The position numbers were made by a program, and so were the translations under genes. Below are positions 9,074 to 17,539 of a DNA stretch of 36,237 nucleotides, piece after piece. Under the pieces are notes generated by a model that worked only from the letters and a program-made list of their open reading frames with translations, ran no database searches and was not told where the DNA came from. Origin of the DNA: Puniceicoccales bacterium (lineage in GTDB: Bacteria; Verrucomicrobiota; Verrucomicrobiia; Opitutales; UBA953); the NCBI GenBank assembly GCA_031256995.1, contig JAIRPL010000033.1:1-36237 (forward strand), written 5' to 3'. Each line of letters opens with the position of its first letter. The first letter of the stretch is position 1.

Positions 9074-10008
9074 TTATTTCCAGGTATAAATGTTCATATA
9101 AATATTGTTGCCATTCATGTCATAACCCTCTCCAGTGTCAGAGAAATAATGCGAAAACAGTGCCATGGTGTTGCCGTTGGCATCATAGGCGTGGAAGTAG
9201 AGCTGAGGCGCGCCAGCAACGCGGTCTATTGTGGCGAGCAAGCCACCAACGCCGCCCGCGCCTTGGTGCGAATTACTCAAGTCCAATCCCCAGATGTATG
9301 ATTTTGTGATGATGGGAGCGGTGGCGCTTCCATTTGTTTCGCTGATGACATTCCAACCATCATAGAGATAGGTTATCGTTTCAGTCGTTGTCTCTGAGAG
9401 GTTTTCTGAAGATGTTGTCACAATGTGCTCGCGTTTGACACGGCGTGATCCGGCATCGTAGTGATACTTGACGAGTTCGTTGTTGGGAAGGGTGACTTGG
9501 ATCCATCGGTTTTCGCAGTCCCAGACGTAGGTTTTGCCGGTACCGTCGGTGAGCATGTTGCCGTCGGCGTCGTAGGTGAGGGGGGCGGTGGCGGGGGGCG
9601 GGGGAATGAGGGTGGTCATGGCGGTGTATTGGCTGAGGGCGTTGGTGGTGTAGGTTATGGAATGGGAGGGATTGTTGCTCGCGCCTTCGGTGGCGGTGAG
9701 GCGGTTGCCTATGGGGTCGTAAGCGTAGGTGCGATTGGCGGCGGGGGTGTTGGCTGCGGGGCGACGGTGACTTTATTTTGTTTTGTTATCAGGATATCAC
9801 GGTTGGATTCGTAGGTATTGGTGACTGTGTGCGCGGGACCGGTGACAGCGGAAAGCAAGTCGCTGTTGGGAAGGCGTGAATAGGTGAAGCTGGAAGGCGA
9901 AAGAGAGGTTGTGTTTAGTGTGGGAAGTTGCGCGCTTAGAGAGGAGGGAATGGTGTCGCCTTGGACTTCGTTGAAAGATGAAATCCATGCGATATAAAAA
10001 ACACCGTT
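9074..10008 (-). pseudogene. RHS/YD-repeat protein, frameshifted remnant
   Basis: Reading leftward, one frame gives an RHS-style segment (VTGPAHTVTNTYESNRDILI) from about 10008 to 9776. The match then moves to another frame, which carries typical YD repeats: NRTYAYDPIGNRLTATEG, APLTYDADGNMLTDG, YVWDCENRWIQV, KYHYDAGSRRVKRE, ITYLYDGWNVI, YIWGLDLSNS and FHAYDANGN. The second frame has a stop (9773-9775) at the switch, so the two pieces cannot be one protein. The C-terminal part ends at 9074 with a non-RHS tail, GYDMNGNNIYMNIYTWK. RHS proteins are large secreted or surface polymorphic toxins or cell-wall-associated proteins. Only the last few repeats survive here; the N-terminal part and toxin are absent. 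The nearest downstream ATG (9619) would give a 181-residue fragment. Confidence 0.75.
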
Positions 10009-10132
10009 TCAATAAGCAAAAAACGCGCCGAAGACGCGGTCGTGGAATCCCGGACAAACGCAACAGCACAGCATCAAAATTAAAAAGTGGCGTCTTATCC
10101 AACATCGCCGGAGTCCTCACCCGGACCTGCAT

Positions 10133-10420
10133 TCACGCCACCGAACTGAAATCCTCCGGAACCTCCAAATGCCAACCCGCGCTCGCGCAAGGAGAACCGG
10201 CCGCAAGTTTTAGAAAACGATTCCCACTAACATCCTCCCCGATGAAAATTCGCTCGGAAAAATTTGTTTCGACGGGAAAATTTTCAGACACCTCCCCAAC
10301 CGGCCAGTTTGAAAAATCCTCCGAAAAAGGAGCTGCAACAGCGGACGCGGAAGGCGCCGTCTGCGCCACAAGTCCGCCAAAACCAAACAACACCCCCGCC
10401 GCGACATCCCCACCAGTGCC
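10133..10420 (-). pseudogene. N-terminal fragment of a possible exported protein
   Basis: The frame contains a hydrophobic, Gly/Ala-rich stretch (GGDVAAGVLFGFGGLVAQTA) that could be a signal peptide. It is followed by an acidic segment (PFSEDFSNWPVGEVSENFP, then IFIGEDVSGNRFLKLAAG), which resembles the first strands of a lectin-like or LamG-type secreted domain. It stops at 10133 after SSVA. The frame is open upstream to 10726, but that part looks noncoding and the true start is unclear. It lies directly upstream of the RHS relic on the same strand. I take it as a truncated gene. Confidence 0.3.
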
Positions 10421-10733
10421 CGCACACAGGCTGGCAGGGGACACGAAGCACTGTGACGAACCAATTGGTCCGGAAATAGGACACAATACGAGGCGATCAC
10501 GACAAGAAAGTGCGGATTGCACAATGAGATGCGGCAAAGGGCATCCGGAGCAGCCACGGCAAGGAGGGTCACGATTCGCGGCGGCAGGCCAGGCGGAAAG
10601 TCCCAACCGCGCATCCATCATGTTGACGCACAGCCCGGTCTTGCAGGCAAAGGCTTCACCCGCAGCAGCGGCGTTTCCGCGTCCCGGACGAAACTGGGGC
10701 CTGATGGCGCGGCGCTGACGTTTCACCCACCTC

Positions 10734-10753
10734 GAAGAACGGTGTTCCCGTGC
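10734..10753. repeat. Interspersed palindromic motif, copy 2
   Basis: Matches the motif at 4997-5016 at 18 of 20 bases; the inner inverted repeat is ACGG-TGTTC-CCGT. It lies in the noncoding gap between the exported-protein fragment and the YgjP-like gene. Confidence 0.4.
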
Positions 10754-10896
10754 TCCGGATGCGGCATTCTTCCATGCTCAAATCCTCCTCCGCCAAATTC
10801 CCCGCCGCTCCGGATGAGACGCCAGACAGGCTTCCGGGGATTTTCTCCCGTCTTCTCGCGCTTCCTCCGGCCGGGGCAGGCGCGATGGCCATGCCA

Positions 10897-11739
10897 TCAT
10901 GGGATGTCGCGGGCGAGATGTGTGAGCCAAGACCAGTCGCGGGTGAGGGCACGGTCCAACCAGCCGTTGCGGGGATTCCATTCGCGGAGGAGGTCCCAAA
11001 AGCGCTCGGAGTGGTTCATTTCGCGGCGGTGCGCGAGTTCGTGGTGAACGACGTAGTCCTGCAGCTCGGGAGGGAGCAGGACGAGGCGCCAGTTAAGGGA
11101 CAGGGTGCCGCTGCCGGAGCAGGACCCCCAGCGTCCGCGCTGGTCGCGGATGCTGACGCGGCCAACCTGGACACCGCATTGGGCGGCGAGTTCGGCCACA
11201 CGCGCCGGGAGCACCTCGGCGGCAAAATGCCGGGTGGCGGTGCGAAGGGCCGTCTCGGTGTCCGTTCCGCAAGGGATGCGGAAGACTACGGGGGCCGTGT
11301 CGCGCTTCCAGATGATGAGTTCCCTCTTCCCGATCGTCGTGCCGATCTCCAGCGGATAGCTCTTCCCCAGCGCGCTCAGGCGGCGGTGATGCGCAAAAAA
11401 ATCCGCCAGGGTTTCCGCCCGCGCGGGCGCCCCGACACGGGTGGCGACCACCTCGCGACGGGCAAGGGCCTTGAGAAGCCACGTGTGCTGGGAGCGAAGG
11501 AAGCGAATGGCGCCATCCCTCCCGGCATGGGGGGGGATCTGGAGGACGACGGGGCCGACGGGAGGGACGCGCAGGCGGATGCGGCGGCTCCGGGCGGAGG
11601 CTTGGATCCGCACGGAGACGCGGGCGGGCGGGCACCCGTCCTCGCGCGGGATTTCCTCAATGACGATGTCTGGCGGCAATGGCCGCGGAACGGCGGGCAT
11701 GAGGGAATCCGTTTTCCCTGGACAGCCGGGGTCAGGCAT
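10897..11739 (-). CDS. YgjP-like (DUF45) zinc metallopeptidase-family protein
   Basis: A 280-residue protein with the YgjP/WLM-type gluzincin signature near its C-terminus: VVHHELAHRREMNHSERFW, i.e. HExxH (His233, Glu234, His237) followed by the conserved N-H-S-x-x-F-W segment with a third probable zinc ligand. Upstream are the family motifs RDQRGRWGSCS and LSLNWRLVLLPP. The N-terminal half carries the strand-rich ARSRRIRLRV domain. I chose ATG 11739 because it overlaps the mazG stop by 8 bp, as in a translationally coupled pair; ATG 11700 and ATG 11793 are alternatives. It is the last gene of a leftward cluster. The cellular substrate of this family is not established. Confidence 0.85.
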   Translation of the reverse strand: MPDPGCPGKTDSLMPAVPRPLPPDIVIEEIPREDGCPPARVSVRIQASARSRRIRLRVPPVGPVVLQIPPHAGRDGAIRFLRSQHTWLLKALARREVVATRVGAPARAETLADFFAHHRRLSALGKSYPLEIGTTIGKRELIIWKRDTAPVVFRIPCGTDTETALRTATRHFAAEVLPARVAELAAQCGVQVGRVSIRDQRGRWGSCSGSGTLSLNWRLVLLPPELQDYVVHHELAHRREMNHSERFWDLLREWNPRNGWLDRALTRDWSWLTHLARDIP

Positions 11740-12424
11740 GGGGTGCGGAGGCGGGATCAGAGCAGGCGGCGGCCACTTTTCGTGTTTGGACACGGAGCGC
11801 GCTTTCAGGGTCGATGCCCGCCTCGCGGCAGGCGGCGGCGAGCAGGAAGAGCTGGCGGCCGGCGGAAACCTCGTCGAGACCGGCGGCTTTTTCCGCGACC
11901 TCGGCGGCGCTCAATCCGGCGGCGTCCGCGTCGAGCCTGAGCTTTTTTTTGAGGATGGTCTTCCAGGTGTCGCGCGCGCGCAGGAGGGCGGGCAGGGCGG
12001 CGGGAAGCTCCTTGAACGGCGACTTGGCCGGGGCCGCGGCGTCGCCCGTGGCGGCTTTTTCCGCGGTCTTGATCTCCTCCCATTGCCTGAGCACGCCCTC
12101 GCTGTCGGACACGGTGCTTCCGCCAAAGACGTGCGGGTGGCGGCGGATCATCTTCTCGTCCACCTCCCGGGCGACATCGTCGAAGGTGAAATCACCGCGT
12201 TCCGCGGCCATTTGCGCGTGCATGACGACTTGGAGGAGAAGGTCGCCGAGTTCCTCGCGCATGTGCGGATAGTCCTCGCCGTCTATGGTTTCGAGCACCT
12301 CGGCGGTTTCCTCGATGAGGCAGTCGCGGAGGGATTTGTGGGTTTGCTCGCGGTCCCAAGGGCACCCTCCCGGCGCGCGCAGCCGGGCCACGGTGGCGAT
12401 GAGGCCTTCAATTGCCGTTTTCAT
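11732..12424 (-). CDS. mazG: Nucleoside triphosphate pyrophosphohydrolase
   Basis: A 230-residue all-alpha NTP pyrophosphatase that hydrolyses (d)NTPs to monophosphates and pyrophosphate, used in house-cleaning of abnormal nucleotides and, in E. coli, in moderating ppGpp during starvation. The first domain shows GGCPWDREQTHKSL and then the metal-binding EExxE...ExxD pattern (IEETAEVLE near residue 38, EELGDLLLQVVMHAQ near 57). RRHPHVFG follows, and a second, more degenerate helical half comes after an Ala/Pro linker. It is somewhat shorter than the 263-residue E. coli protein. It sits 72 bp downstream of lptD and overlaps the YgjP-like gene by 8 bp. Confidence 0.93.
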   Translation of the reverse strand: MKTAIEGLIATVARLRAPGGCPWDREQTHKSLRDCLIEETAEVLETIDGEDYPHMREELGDLLLQVVMHAQMAAERGDFTFDDVAREVDEKMIRRHPHVFGGSTVSDSEGVLRQWEEIKTAEKAATGDAAAPAKSPFKELPAALPALLRARDTWKTILKKKLRLDADAAGLSAAEVAEKAAGLDEVSAGRQLFLLAAACREAGIDPESALRVQTRKVAAACSDPASAPHA

Positions 12425-12496
12425 CCGGCCACCCTACGGCACCCGTGTTTTTTGCAAAAGCCGGAACTGCGGGCTGGCAGGGCGCGCGCGGGCGCG

Positions 12497-14932
12497 TCAG
12501 TAGCGCACGAGGTGGAGGGTTGCGCCGAAACTGAACCCGTCGTCGCGGCGCGCGTCGCGGCGATAGGCGACGTGGTACTCGATGTTCCAAGTGGCCCCAA
12601 GGTTCTGGCGCAGCCCGTAGTATTGCTCGGAGATGCGGTCTGTGGCGCTGTCGAAACGCCAGAAGCCGCGCAGGGAGTAATTGGAGTTCAGGCGGTATTC
12701 GAGGCCCCAGTAGTACTGGTTGGTCTCGCCAATGTCGGTGGTGTATTGGGCGCCGAACCAAAGGCGCCAGCGGTCGCCATCGTGGATGTCCAGCTGCGCG
12801 GAGATCTCGCGGGATCGAAGCGAATAGGTGTCGAGGCGGTTGAAGAAATTCATGTCAATCCAGCGGGCCGGGGAAAAACCAAGCTGGGTGTAAAAAACGG
12901 AGCGTGTGCGCTCATTGGGGCGGGTGGTGTCGCGAAAATCCTGATAGAAATTGGCCCATAGGAGGTTGCGGGAGCCGTAGGCTTCGTCGCGGGTTTCAAA
13001 AACGTTCTCAAGGCCGAGGCGCAATATCTGCCGTTCGCGCAGGTCGTCCGCGTGGCGGCTTTGCTCGAGGTCAACCGAGGGGGGGTGGGAGGCAAATGAA
13101 TAGCGGTCGAGGGCCGGGATGCGGTCGGCGTCCTTGTCCGCCCCGGGTATCCAGCGGTACTGCGCGAGGGGGCGCATGCGGTGGCGCAACCCGTCGATCT
13201 CCCAGAATTCGTTGCGGTATTCCTGGCGTCCTGAGGCGAGGAGGTGGAGGTCGAAGCCGAGCTGGGGGAGCACGCGCGTGAAGGGGTCGCCCTGGTTGCT
13301 CCCGTCGGTTTCGACGGGGCTGAAGTAGGTCGTGGCGCGGACGCCGGCAACGGGCGTGAGGGAAAACCAGTCCCTGAATTTGATGGGGTGGTCCACGCCG
13401 TAGTAAAGGTCGAGGCGCGGGGACTCGCGCACAGTCTCGGTGTGGCCCGCCTTCTGGAAGTCAAATTCCGGGGAGGTGCGTTCGTAGAGGTAGGTGAAGG
13501 CGGCGTTGAAATGGTGATTGAGGCCCGTGCGGGCAAGCGGGCGGGAGGGCATGTCCACGCGCAGCTCCGGGAGGCGTTGCTGGACGTCGGCGTAGTCGTT
13601 GGGGCGGAAGCGGGCGAAGGCGGAGAAGTAGATGCCGTCGCGCGGGAGCATGATCTCTATGAAATTGTCGGGGCGCTGGTCGTTGTTGAAGTCCCCGGGG
13701 CGGAAGTCGCGCAGCACGCTGGTGTCACTCCAGTAATTGAGGGCGGCGGAGATCTCGAGGCCCTCGGTCGCGACGGGGAGGGTTTGCTTGTGCTCCCAGG
13801 AAAGAAAGCCGCGCGGGTGGCCAATGGCCCTGTCGTAGTCGTCCAGGCCACGGCGGGAATTGTCATTGATCCACCCGCCCTGGAGGGAGCCTTTGGCGGG
13901 AAGTTCCCGCAGGATGGCGGGGGCTTGGGGGCTGAAATTGCCCAGCCTGGTGTCGTATTCGAGGGCCGGGCCGACAAGGACGCCGGCCTTGGCATAGCCG
14001 TCGAGCAGCAGGCCAGGCTCCATCCCCCAGCCAAGGCCGGTATAGTAGGTGGTGGTTCGCAGGAACGCCCCAAGGTTGTTTTTTTGCCCGGCGCGGATGA
14101 TGGGGCGAAGCGGGGGAAGCCCGATCCCCTGCTGGGTGAAGGAGGGGATGTAGAGCACGGGCACGCCGGCGACGCGAACAACGGCGTCCTCAACATGAAG
14201 AGTGGCGTCGGGCAGGAGGCGGGCGATGTCACGCTGCCCGCGCGCGGGAGCGTCAGCCGGGGTTTCGCCGGTCAGCGTGATGCTGGAGGCGGAGACGGAC
14301 AGGGACCAAAAGTCAGGCTCCTGATAATAAAGCGTCACATTCCCAAAGGATGCCTCGGTGGTGGTGACACGCCCCGGCTTCCCGCCGGGCGCCTGCCCGG
14401 GGGCCTCGGGCTGGGCGGAAGGGCCGGGCGGGGGGGCTGGCGGTGTTTGCCGGAGACGGGTTTCCTTGCTCTCAAAAAAGAGCGGCGGGATGCCGAACCG
14501 GCTTTCCCCGGCTTTGGCGGTCGTGGCACCGCGCGGCGAGCCGGCGGGGACCCCAAGGAATATGCCGCGGGCGAGCAGGCGCAGGTTTTGCGCGTCGAAC
14601 CGCGTTTCCCCCGTGGCGGTGACGCTGCGCATGTTCTCCGCAAACGACACGTTGATGCTCGGGGCGGTGATGCGCATGGCGTCACCATCACGCTGGCCAT
14701 CGTAGTCCACGATGGCGTCAATCGCCGTGATGTTCTTGGAGGCCAGGAGGCCTTCGTAGCGGGAGGCGGAGATGGAAAGATCCCCCAGGCGCGTCTGACC
14801 ACGCCGGGGGGCGGAATTCTCCGGCGCGGCGGCGGCGTCCGGCGCCCCTGGCCTGGCGGGGGTGGCGGACGCCGCGGCAATGGGTGCGCTGGCAAGCGCG
14901 GCGGCGAGCAGCCATTTGACGGGCGGTTTCAC
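12497..14932 (-). CDS. lptD: LptD-like LPS-assembly outer-membrane protein
   Basis: About 811 residues. A signal peptide (KWLLAAALASAPIAAASA) leads into an OstA/LptA-like periplasmic domain (LGDLSISASRYEG, ITAPSINVSFAENM, ATGETRFDAQNLRLLARG). A Pro/Ala/Gly-rich insert follows near residues 165-190, then LPS-transport barrel motifs: VPVLYIPSF near 270, LGAFLRTTTYYTGLGWG, EYDTRLGNF, and the WRLWFGAQYTTDIGETN and NSNYSLRGFWRFD strands. It ends in an aromatic residue (LHLVRY) as outer-membrane barrels do. LptD with LptE places lipopolysaccharide in the outer leaflet. The start is a GTG (14930-14932), chosen for the signal peptide; upstream ATGs lie inside trxB. The gene begins 46 bp after the trxB stop. 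Confidence 0.85.
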   Translation of the reverse strand: MKPPVKWLLAAALASAPIAAASATPARPGAPDAAAAPENSAPRRGQTRLGDLSISASRYEGLLASKNITAIDAIVDYDGQRDGDAMRITAPSINVSFAENMRSVTATGETRFDAQNLRLLARGIFLGVPAGSPRGATTAKAGESRFGIPPLFFESKETRLRQTPPAPPPGPSAQPEAPGQAPGGKPGRVTTTEASFGNVTLYYQEPDFWSLSVSASSITLTGETPADAPARGQRDIARLLPDATLHVEDAVVRVAGVPVLYIPSFTQQGIGLPPLRPIIRAGQKNNLGAFLRTTTYYTGLGWGMEPGLLLDGYAKAGVLVGPALEYDTRLGNFSPQAPAILRELPAKGSLQGGWINDNSRRGLDDYDRAIGHPRGFLSWEHKQTLPVATEGLEISAALNYWSDTSVLRDFRPGDFNNDQRPDNFIEIMLPRDGIYFSAFARFRPNDYADVQQRLPELRVDMPSRPLARTGLNHHFNAAFTYLYERTSPEFDFQKAGHTETVRESPRLDLYYGVDHPIKFRDWFSLTPVAGVRATTYFSPVETDGSNQGDPFTRVLPQLGFDLHLLASGRQEYRNEFWEIDGLRHRMRPLAQYRWIPGADKDADRIPALDRYSFASHPPSVDLEQSRHADDLRERQILRLGLENVFETRDEAYGSRNLLWANFYQDFRDTTRPNERTRSVFYTQLGFSPARWIDMNFFNRLDTYSLRSREISAQLDIHDGDRWRLWFGAQYTTDIGETNQYYWGLEYRLNSNYSLRGFWRFDSATDRISEQYYGLRQNLGATWNIEYHVAYRRDARRDDGFSFGATLHLVRY

Positions 14933-14978
14933 AGATGGGGGGTGGCGATTGGGTGACGTGTGCCCTGAATGGGGCGCA

Positions 14979-15926
14979 TCAGCGGCCGTGCTCCTCCAGC
15001 CAGCGCTCGGCCGCGATGGCGGCGCGGCAACCGGATCCCGCGGCGGAGATGGCCTGCTGGTAAACAGGGTCGGCACAGTCCCCGGCGGCAAACACGCCCT
15101 CAACCCCGGTGTGCGGCAGGCCGGATTGTGGATGCGGCAATATGTAACCTTGGGCGTCCAACGGCAATTTTCCGGCAAAAACCTTCGTGTTCGGCTCATG
15201 CCCGATGGCGACGAAGACGCCCTGGAGGGCGATCTCACGTTCCTCGCCACTTTTCACGTTGCGCACGGCGAGGGCGCGCACCTTTCCGTCCGCGCCGCCG
15301 AGCACGGCCACAGGGGTGGTGTCCAAAACGGGGGAGATCTTCGGATGCTCCGCGACGCGTTTTGCCATGATGTCCGACGCGCGAAAGGCGCTCCGGCGGT
15401 GGATGAGGTGGACGCGGCTCGCAAAGCGCGTGAGAAAAAGAGCCTCCTCGCAGGCGCTGTCACCACCGCCGACAACCGCGATCTCGGCGCCCCTGAAAAA
15501 AGCCCCGTCGCAGGTGGCGCAGGTGGAGACGCCGTTGCCGCCGAAAAAGTCGCCCTCGCCAGGGATGCCCAGCAGGCGGGGCGAGGCGCCGGTGGCGATG
15601 ATGAGGGCGCGGGTCCTGAGGGTCTTCGCGGCGGATCGCAGCGTCTTGACCTCCCCGTCCAGCAAGACGCTTTCGACGGAGGCGCCGTCAAAGCGCGAGC
15701 CAAACTTTTCGGCCTGGCGCCGCATGTTTTCAACAAGCGTGAAACCATCTATGCCATCGGGGAATCCGGGAAAGTTTTCCACGTCGGAGGTGGAGACAAG
15801 CTGCCCTCCCGGGCGCCCCCCCTCAAGCACGAGCGGACGCAGCCCCGCGCGGGCGGAGTAGATCGCCGCCGTCAGCCCGGCGCAGCCCGATCCAAGGATG
15901 ATGATGTCGTTGATGTCGTCCGTCAT
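14979..15926 (-). CDS. trxB: Thioredoxin reductase (NADPH)
   Basis: A 315-residue flavoenzyme that reduces thioredoxin with NADPH in the cytosol. It shows the FAD-binding [20 protein letters not shown] at the N-terminus, GGRPGGQL, the redox-active CATC disulfide in [13 protein letters not shown], the NADPH-binding [15 protein letters not shown] with HRRSAFRAS, and the C-terminal [18 protein letters not shown] motif. This is the standard low-molecular-weight bacterial form. It starts at ATG 15926 with no Shine-Dalgarno. It appears to be the first gene of the leftward cluster trxB-lptD-mazG-ygjP-like. LptD maturation in proteobacteria needs disulfide chemistry, but this LptD-like protein has few cysteines, so a functional link is not claimed. 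Confidence 0.95.
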   Translation of the reverse strand: MTDDINDIIILGSGCAGLTAAIYSARAGLRPLVLEGGRPGGQLVSTSDVENFPGFPDGIDGFTLVENMRRQAEKFGSRFDGASVESVLLDGEVKTLRSAAKTLRTRALIIATGASPRLLGIPGEGDFFGGNGVSTCATCDGAFFRGAEIAVVGGGDSACEEALFLTRFASRVHLIHRRSAFRASDIMAKRVAEHPKISPVLDTTPVAVLGGADGKVRALAVRNVKSGEEREIALQGVFVAIGHEPNTKVFAGKLPLDAQGYILPHPQSGLPHTGVEGVFAAGDCADPVYQQAISAAGSGCRAAIAAERWLEEHGR

Positions 15927-16059
15927 TTTTTGGGGCGCAGAAAACCCGGAACCGCCCCTGGAGGCAAGGTTTTGGAATGCAAGGCAGGGCTTCCTGACGC
16001 CAAAAACGCTTGCGAAAGCGGCGCTGATGCGTAACCACGCCCCAATTCCATAAGTTTTT

Positions 16060-16281
16060 ATGTCCACAGAAACCGCCGCCGCGGCAACTCCGCCCGCCAA
16101 CACTCTCAACCGTTCCAAGAACCCGATGGATTATGATTTCACGGACACGGACGCCCTCGCCCGCTACGTGACCGAGACCGGGCGCATCCTGCCGCGCAAG
16201 TACACCGGCCTGACCGCCCGCCAGCAGCGCCACATCACGAGGACGGTCAAGCGCGCGCGCGCGATGCTCCTGATGAAGTGA
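16060..16281 (+). CDS. rpsR: 30S ribosomal protein S18
   Basis: A 73-residue protein whose last 48 residues match the S18 core: [20 protein letters not shown] then [21 protein letters not shown]18 binds S6 and 16S rRNA in the platform of the small subunit. The first 23 residues (Ala/Thr/Pro-rich) are not S18-like and may be a lineage extension; an internal ATG at 16126 (MDYDFTD) would give a core-length protein. There is no cysteine at all, so it is a zinc-independent form. It stands alone, without rpsF or rplI, divergent from trxB. Confidence 0.88.
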   Translation: MSTETAAAATPPANTLNRSKNPMDYDFTDTDALARYVTETGRILPRKYTGLTARQQRHITRTVKRARAMLLMK

Positions 16282-16327
16282 GCGCGCGATGTTTGGGCCG
16301 GCATGCCTTTGATGGCAGGCTTGCGGG

Positions 16328-16358
16328 GCGCGCTCCTGGGAGTGCGCCCTTCTGTTTG
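16328..16358 (+). terminator. Candidate terminator after rpsR
   Basis: GCGCGCTC and GAGTGCGC pair over 8 bp (one G-U) around a CTGG tetraloop at 16328-16347. They are followed by CCTTCTGTTT, a modest T-rich tail. The position 47 bp past the rpsR stop fits. Confidence 0.5.
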
Positions 16359-16425
16359 GCACGCGCCGTGTCGCGCGCCCCCCGCCGTCCCGCCGGTTGA
16401 CCGGCGCCCTTGACGCCCCGACGCC

Positions 16426-17517
16426 ATGCCCATTGAAGCGACATCCACCGCCCCCCTGCCTCCATTTTTGCCCTCCACGCCCGACGGGGTGCTTGCCGCC
16501 GCAGCACTGTTGCGCGAGGGGGAGATCGTGGCCCTGCCCACGGAGACCGTGTATGGGCTTGCGGCGGATGCGCTGAACGAGGCGGCGGTCCGCAGGATTT
16601 TTGCCGCCAAAGGGCGCCCGTTTTTCGATCCGTTGATCGTGCATTTGCCGGCGGCCGGGGCCGTGGCGGATCTGGCCGAGATCCCGGCCGCGCTGGAGGC
16701 GCTGGCGCGCCGTTTCTGGCCGGGGCCGCTCACGCTTGTGCTGCGCAAAAAGCCGTGCGTGCCCGATGTTGTGACCGCCGGCGGGCCGACTGTCGCCGTG
16801 CGGGTCCCCGCCCACCCGCTCATGCGCCGCGTGCTGGAGGCGTGCGCCCTTCCGCTGGCCGCCCCCAGCGCCAATCCTTTTGGCTACGTCAGCCCCACGC
16901 GCGCGGAGCATGTGCGCGATTCGCTCGGCTCGCGCGCGCCATGGGTGCTGGATGGCGGCGAATGCCGGCATGGCCTTGAGTCCACGATCCTGCATCTTGC
17001 CACGCAGGACGGCGTCCCGGCGCTTCTGCGCCCCGGGCCGGTCTCCCGTGATGAGTTGGAGGAGGTGCTGGGGATGCGAGTGAGAATGGGTGCGGCCGCC
17101 GCAACAGAGCCGGCGCCGCCGACGGCGGAAATTCACGGTGGGGCGGCCGTTTCTGACGAGGCCCTGGCGGAGGCGGAGTGCCTTCCGGCCCCAGGGATGC
17201 TCTCACGGCATTACAGCCCGAGGACGCCCGTGCTTTTGCGCGCCGCCGGCACACCGCCACGATTGCTGGCTGACGTGCCGCGGCAGGCGGTTGTCTGGCA
17301 GCGCAAGCCGCCGCATGGGGCGGAATCCTCCAAGGATGTGTTTTGGTTCTCCGAAAGCGGCCTCCCCGCCGACGTCGCGCGCGGCGTGTTTTCCCTTCTG
17401 CGCCGGCTTGACGGCCTTGGTTACGCCCTGCTTCACGTGGAGCTGGCCCCCGATTCCCCGCTGGCCCCGGCGATCAACGACCGCCTCCGCCGTGCCGCCG
17501 CCCGCCGCGCGGGGTAG
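16426..17517 (+). CDS. Threonylcarbamoyl-AMP synthase, Sua5 type
   Basis: A 363-residue enzyme that makes threonylcarbamoyl-AMP from threonine, bicarbonate and ATP, the first step of t6A37 modification of ANN-decoding tRNAs. The N-terminal YrdC domain shows ALPTETVYGLAADAL near residue 37, IFAAKGRPFFDPLIVH near 58, RFWPGPLTLVL near 95, PTVAVRVPAHP and PLAAPSANPFGYVSPT. The linker PAPGMLSRHYSPRTPV (about 257-272) leads to the C-terminal Sua5 domain (residues ~270-363), so this is the long Sua5 form, not the short TsaC. It is convergent with rsmI, with only 22 bp between the stops. Confidence 0.93.
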   Translation: MPIEATSTAPLPPFLPSTPDGVLAAAALLREGEIVALPTETVYGLAADALNEAAVRRIFAAKGRPFFDPLIVHLPAAGAVADLAEIPAALEALARRFWPGPLTLVLRKKPCVPDVVTAGGPTVAVRVPAHPLMRRVLEACALPLAAPSANPFGYVSPTRAEHVRDSLGSRAPWVLDGGECRHGLESTILHLATQDGVPALLRPGPVSRDELEEVLGMRVRMGAAAATEPAPPTAEIHGGAAVSDEALAEAECLPAPGMLSRHYSPRTPVLLRAAGTPPRLLADVPRQAVVWQRKPPHGAESSKDVFWFSESGLPADVARGVFSLLRRLDGLGYALLHVELAPDSPLAPAINDRLRRAAARRAG

Positions 17518-17539
17518 GCACCCCGGCGGGCGATTTTTT

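Noticed and set aside
9461-9814. Gly-rich plus-strand frame
   Set aside because: It is the complement of the RHS repeats; the minus strand carries recognisable YD motifs.
10750-12961. Long plus-strand frames opposite the YgjP-like and mazG genes
   Set aside because: Both minus-strand genes show full family motifs (HELAH...NHSERFW and CPWDREQTH), so the plus-strand frames are shadows.
13244-14956. 570-codon open frame on the plus strand across lptD
   Set aside because: It is antisense to a clear signal-peptide plus barrel protein; Gly/Val/Glu-rich composition is typical of the complement of GC-rich genes.
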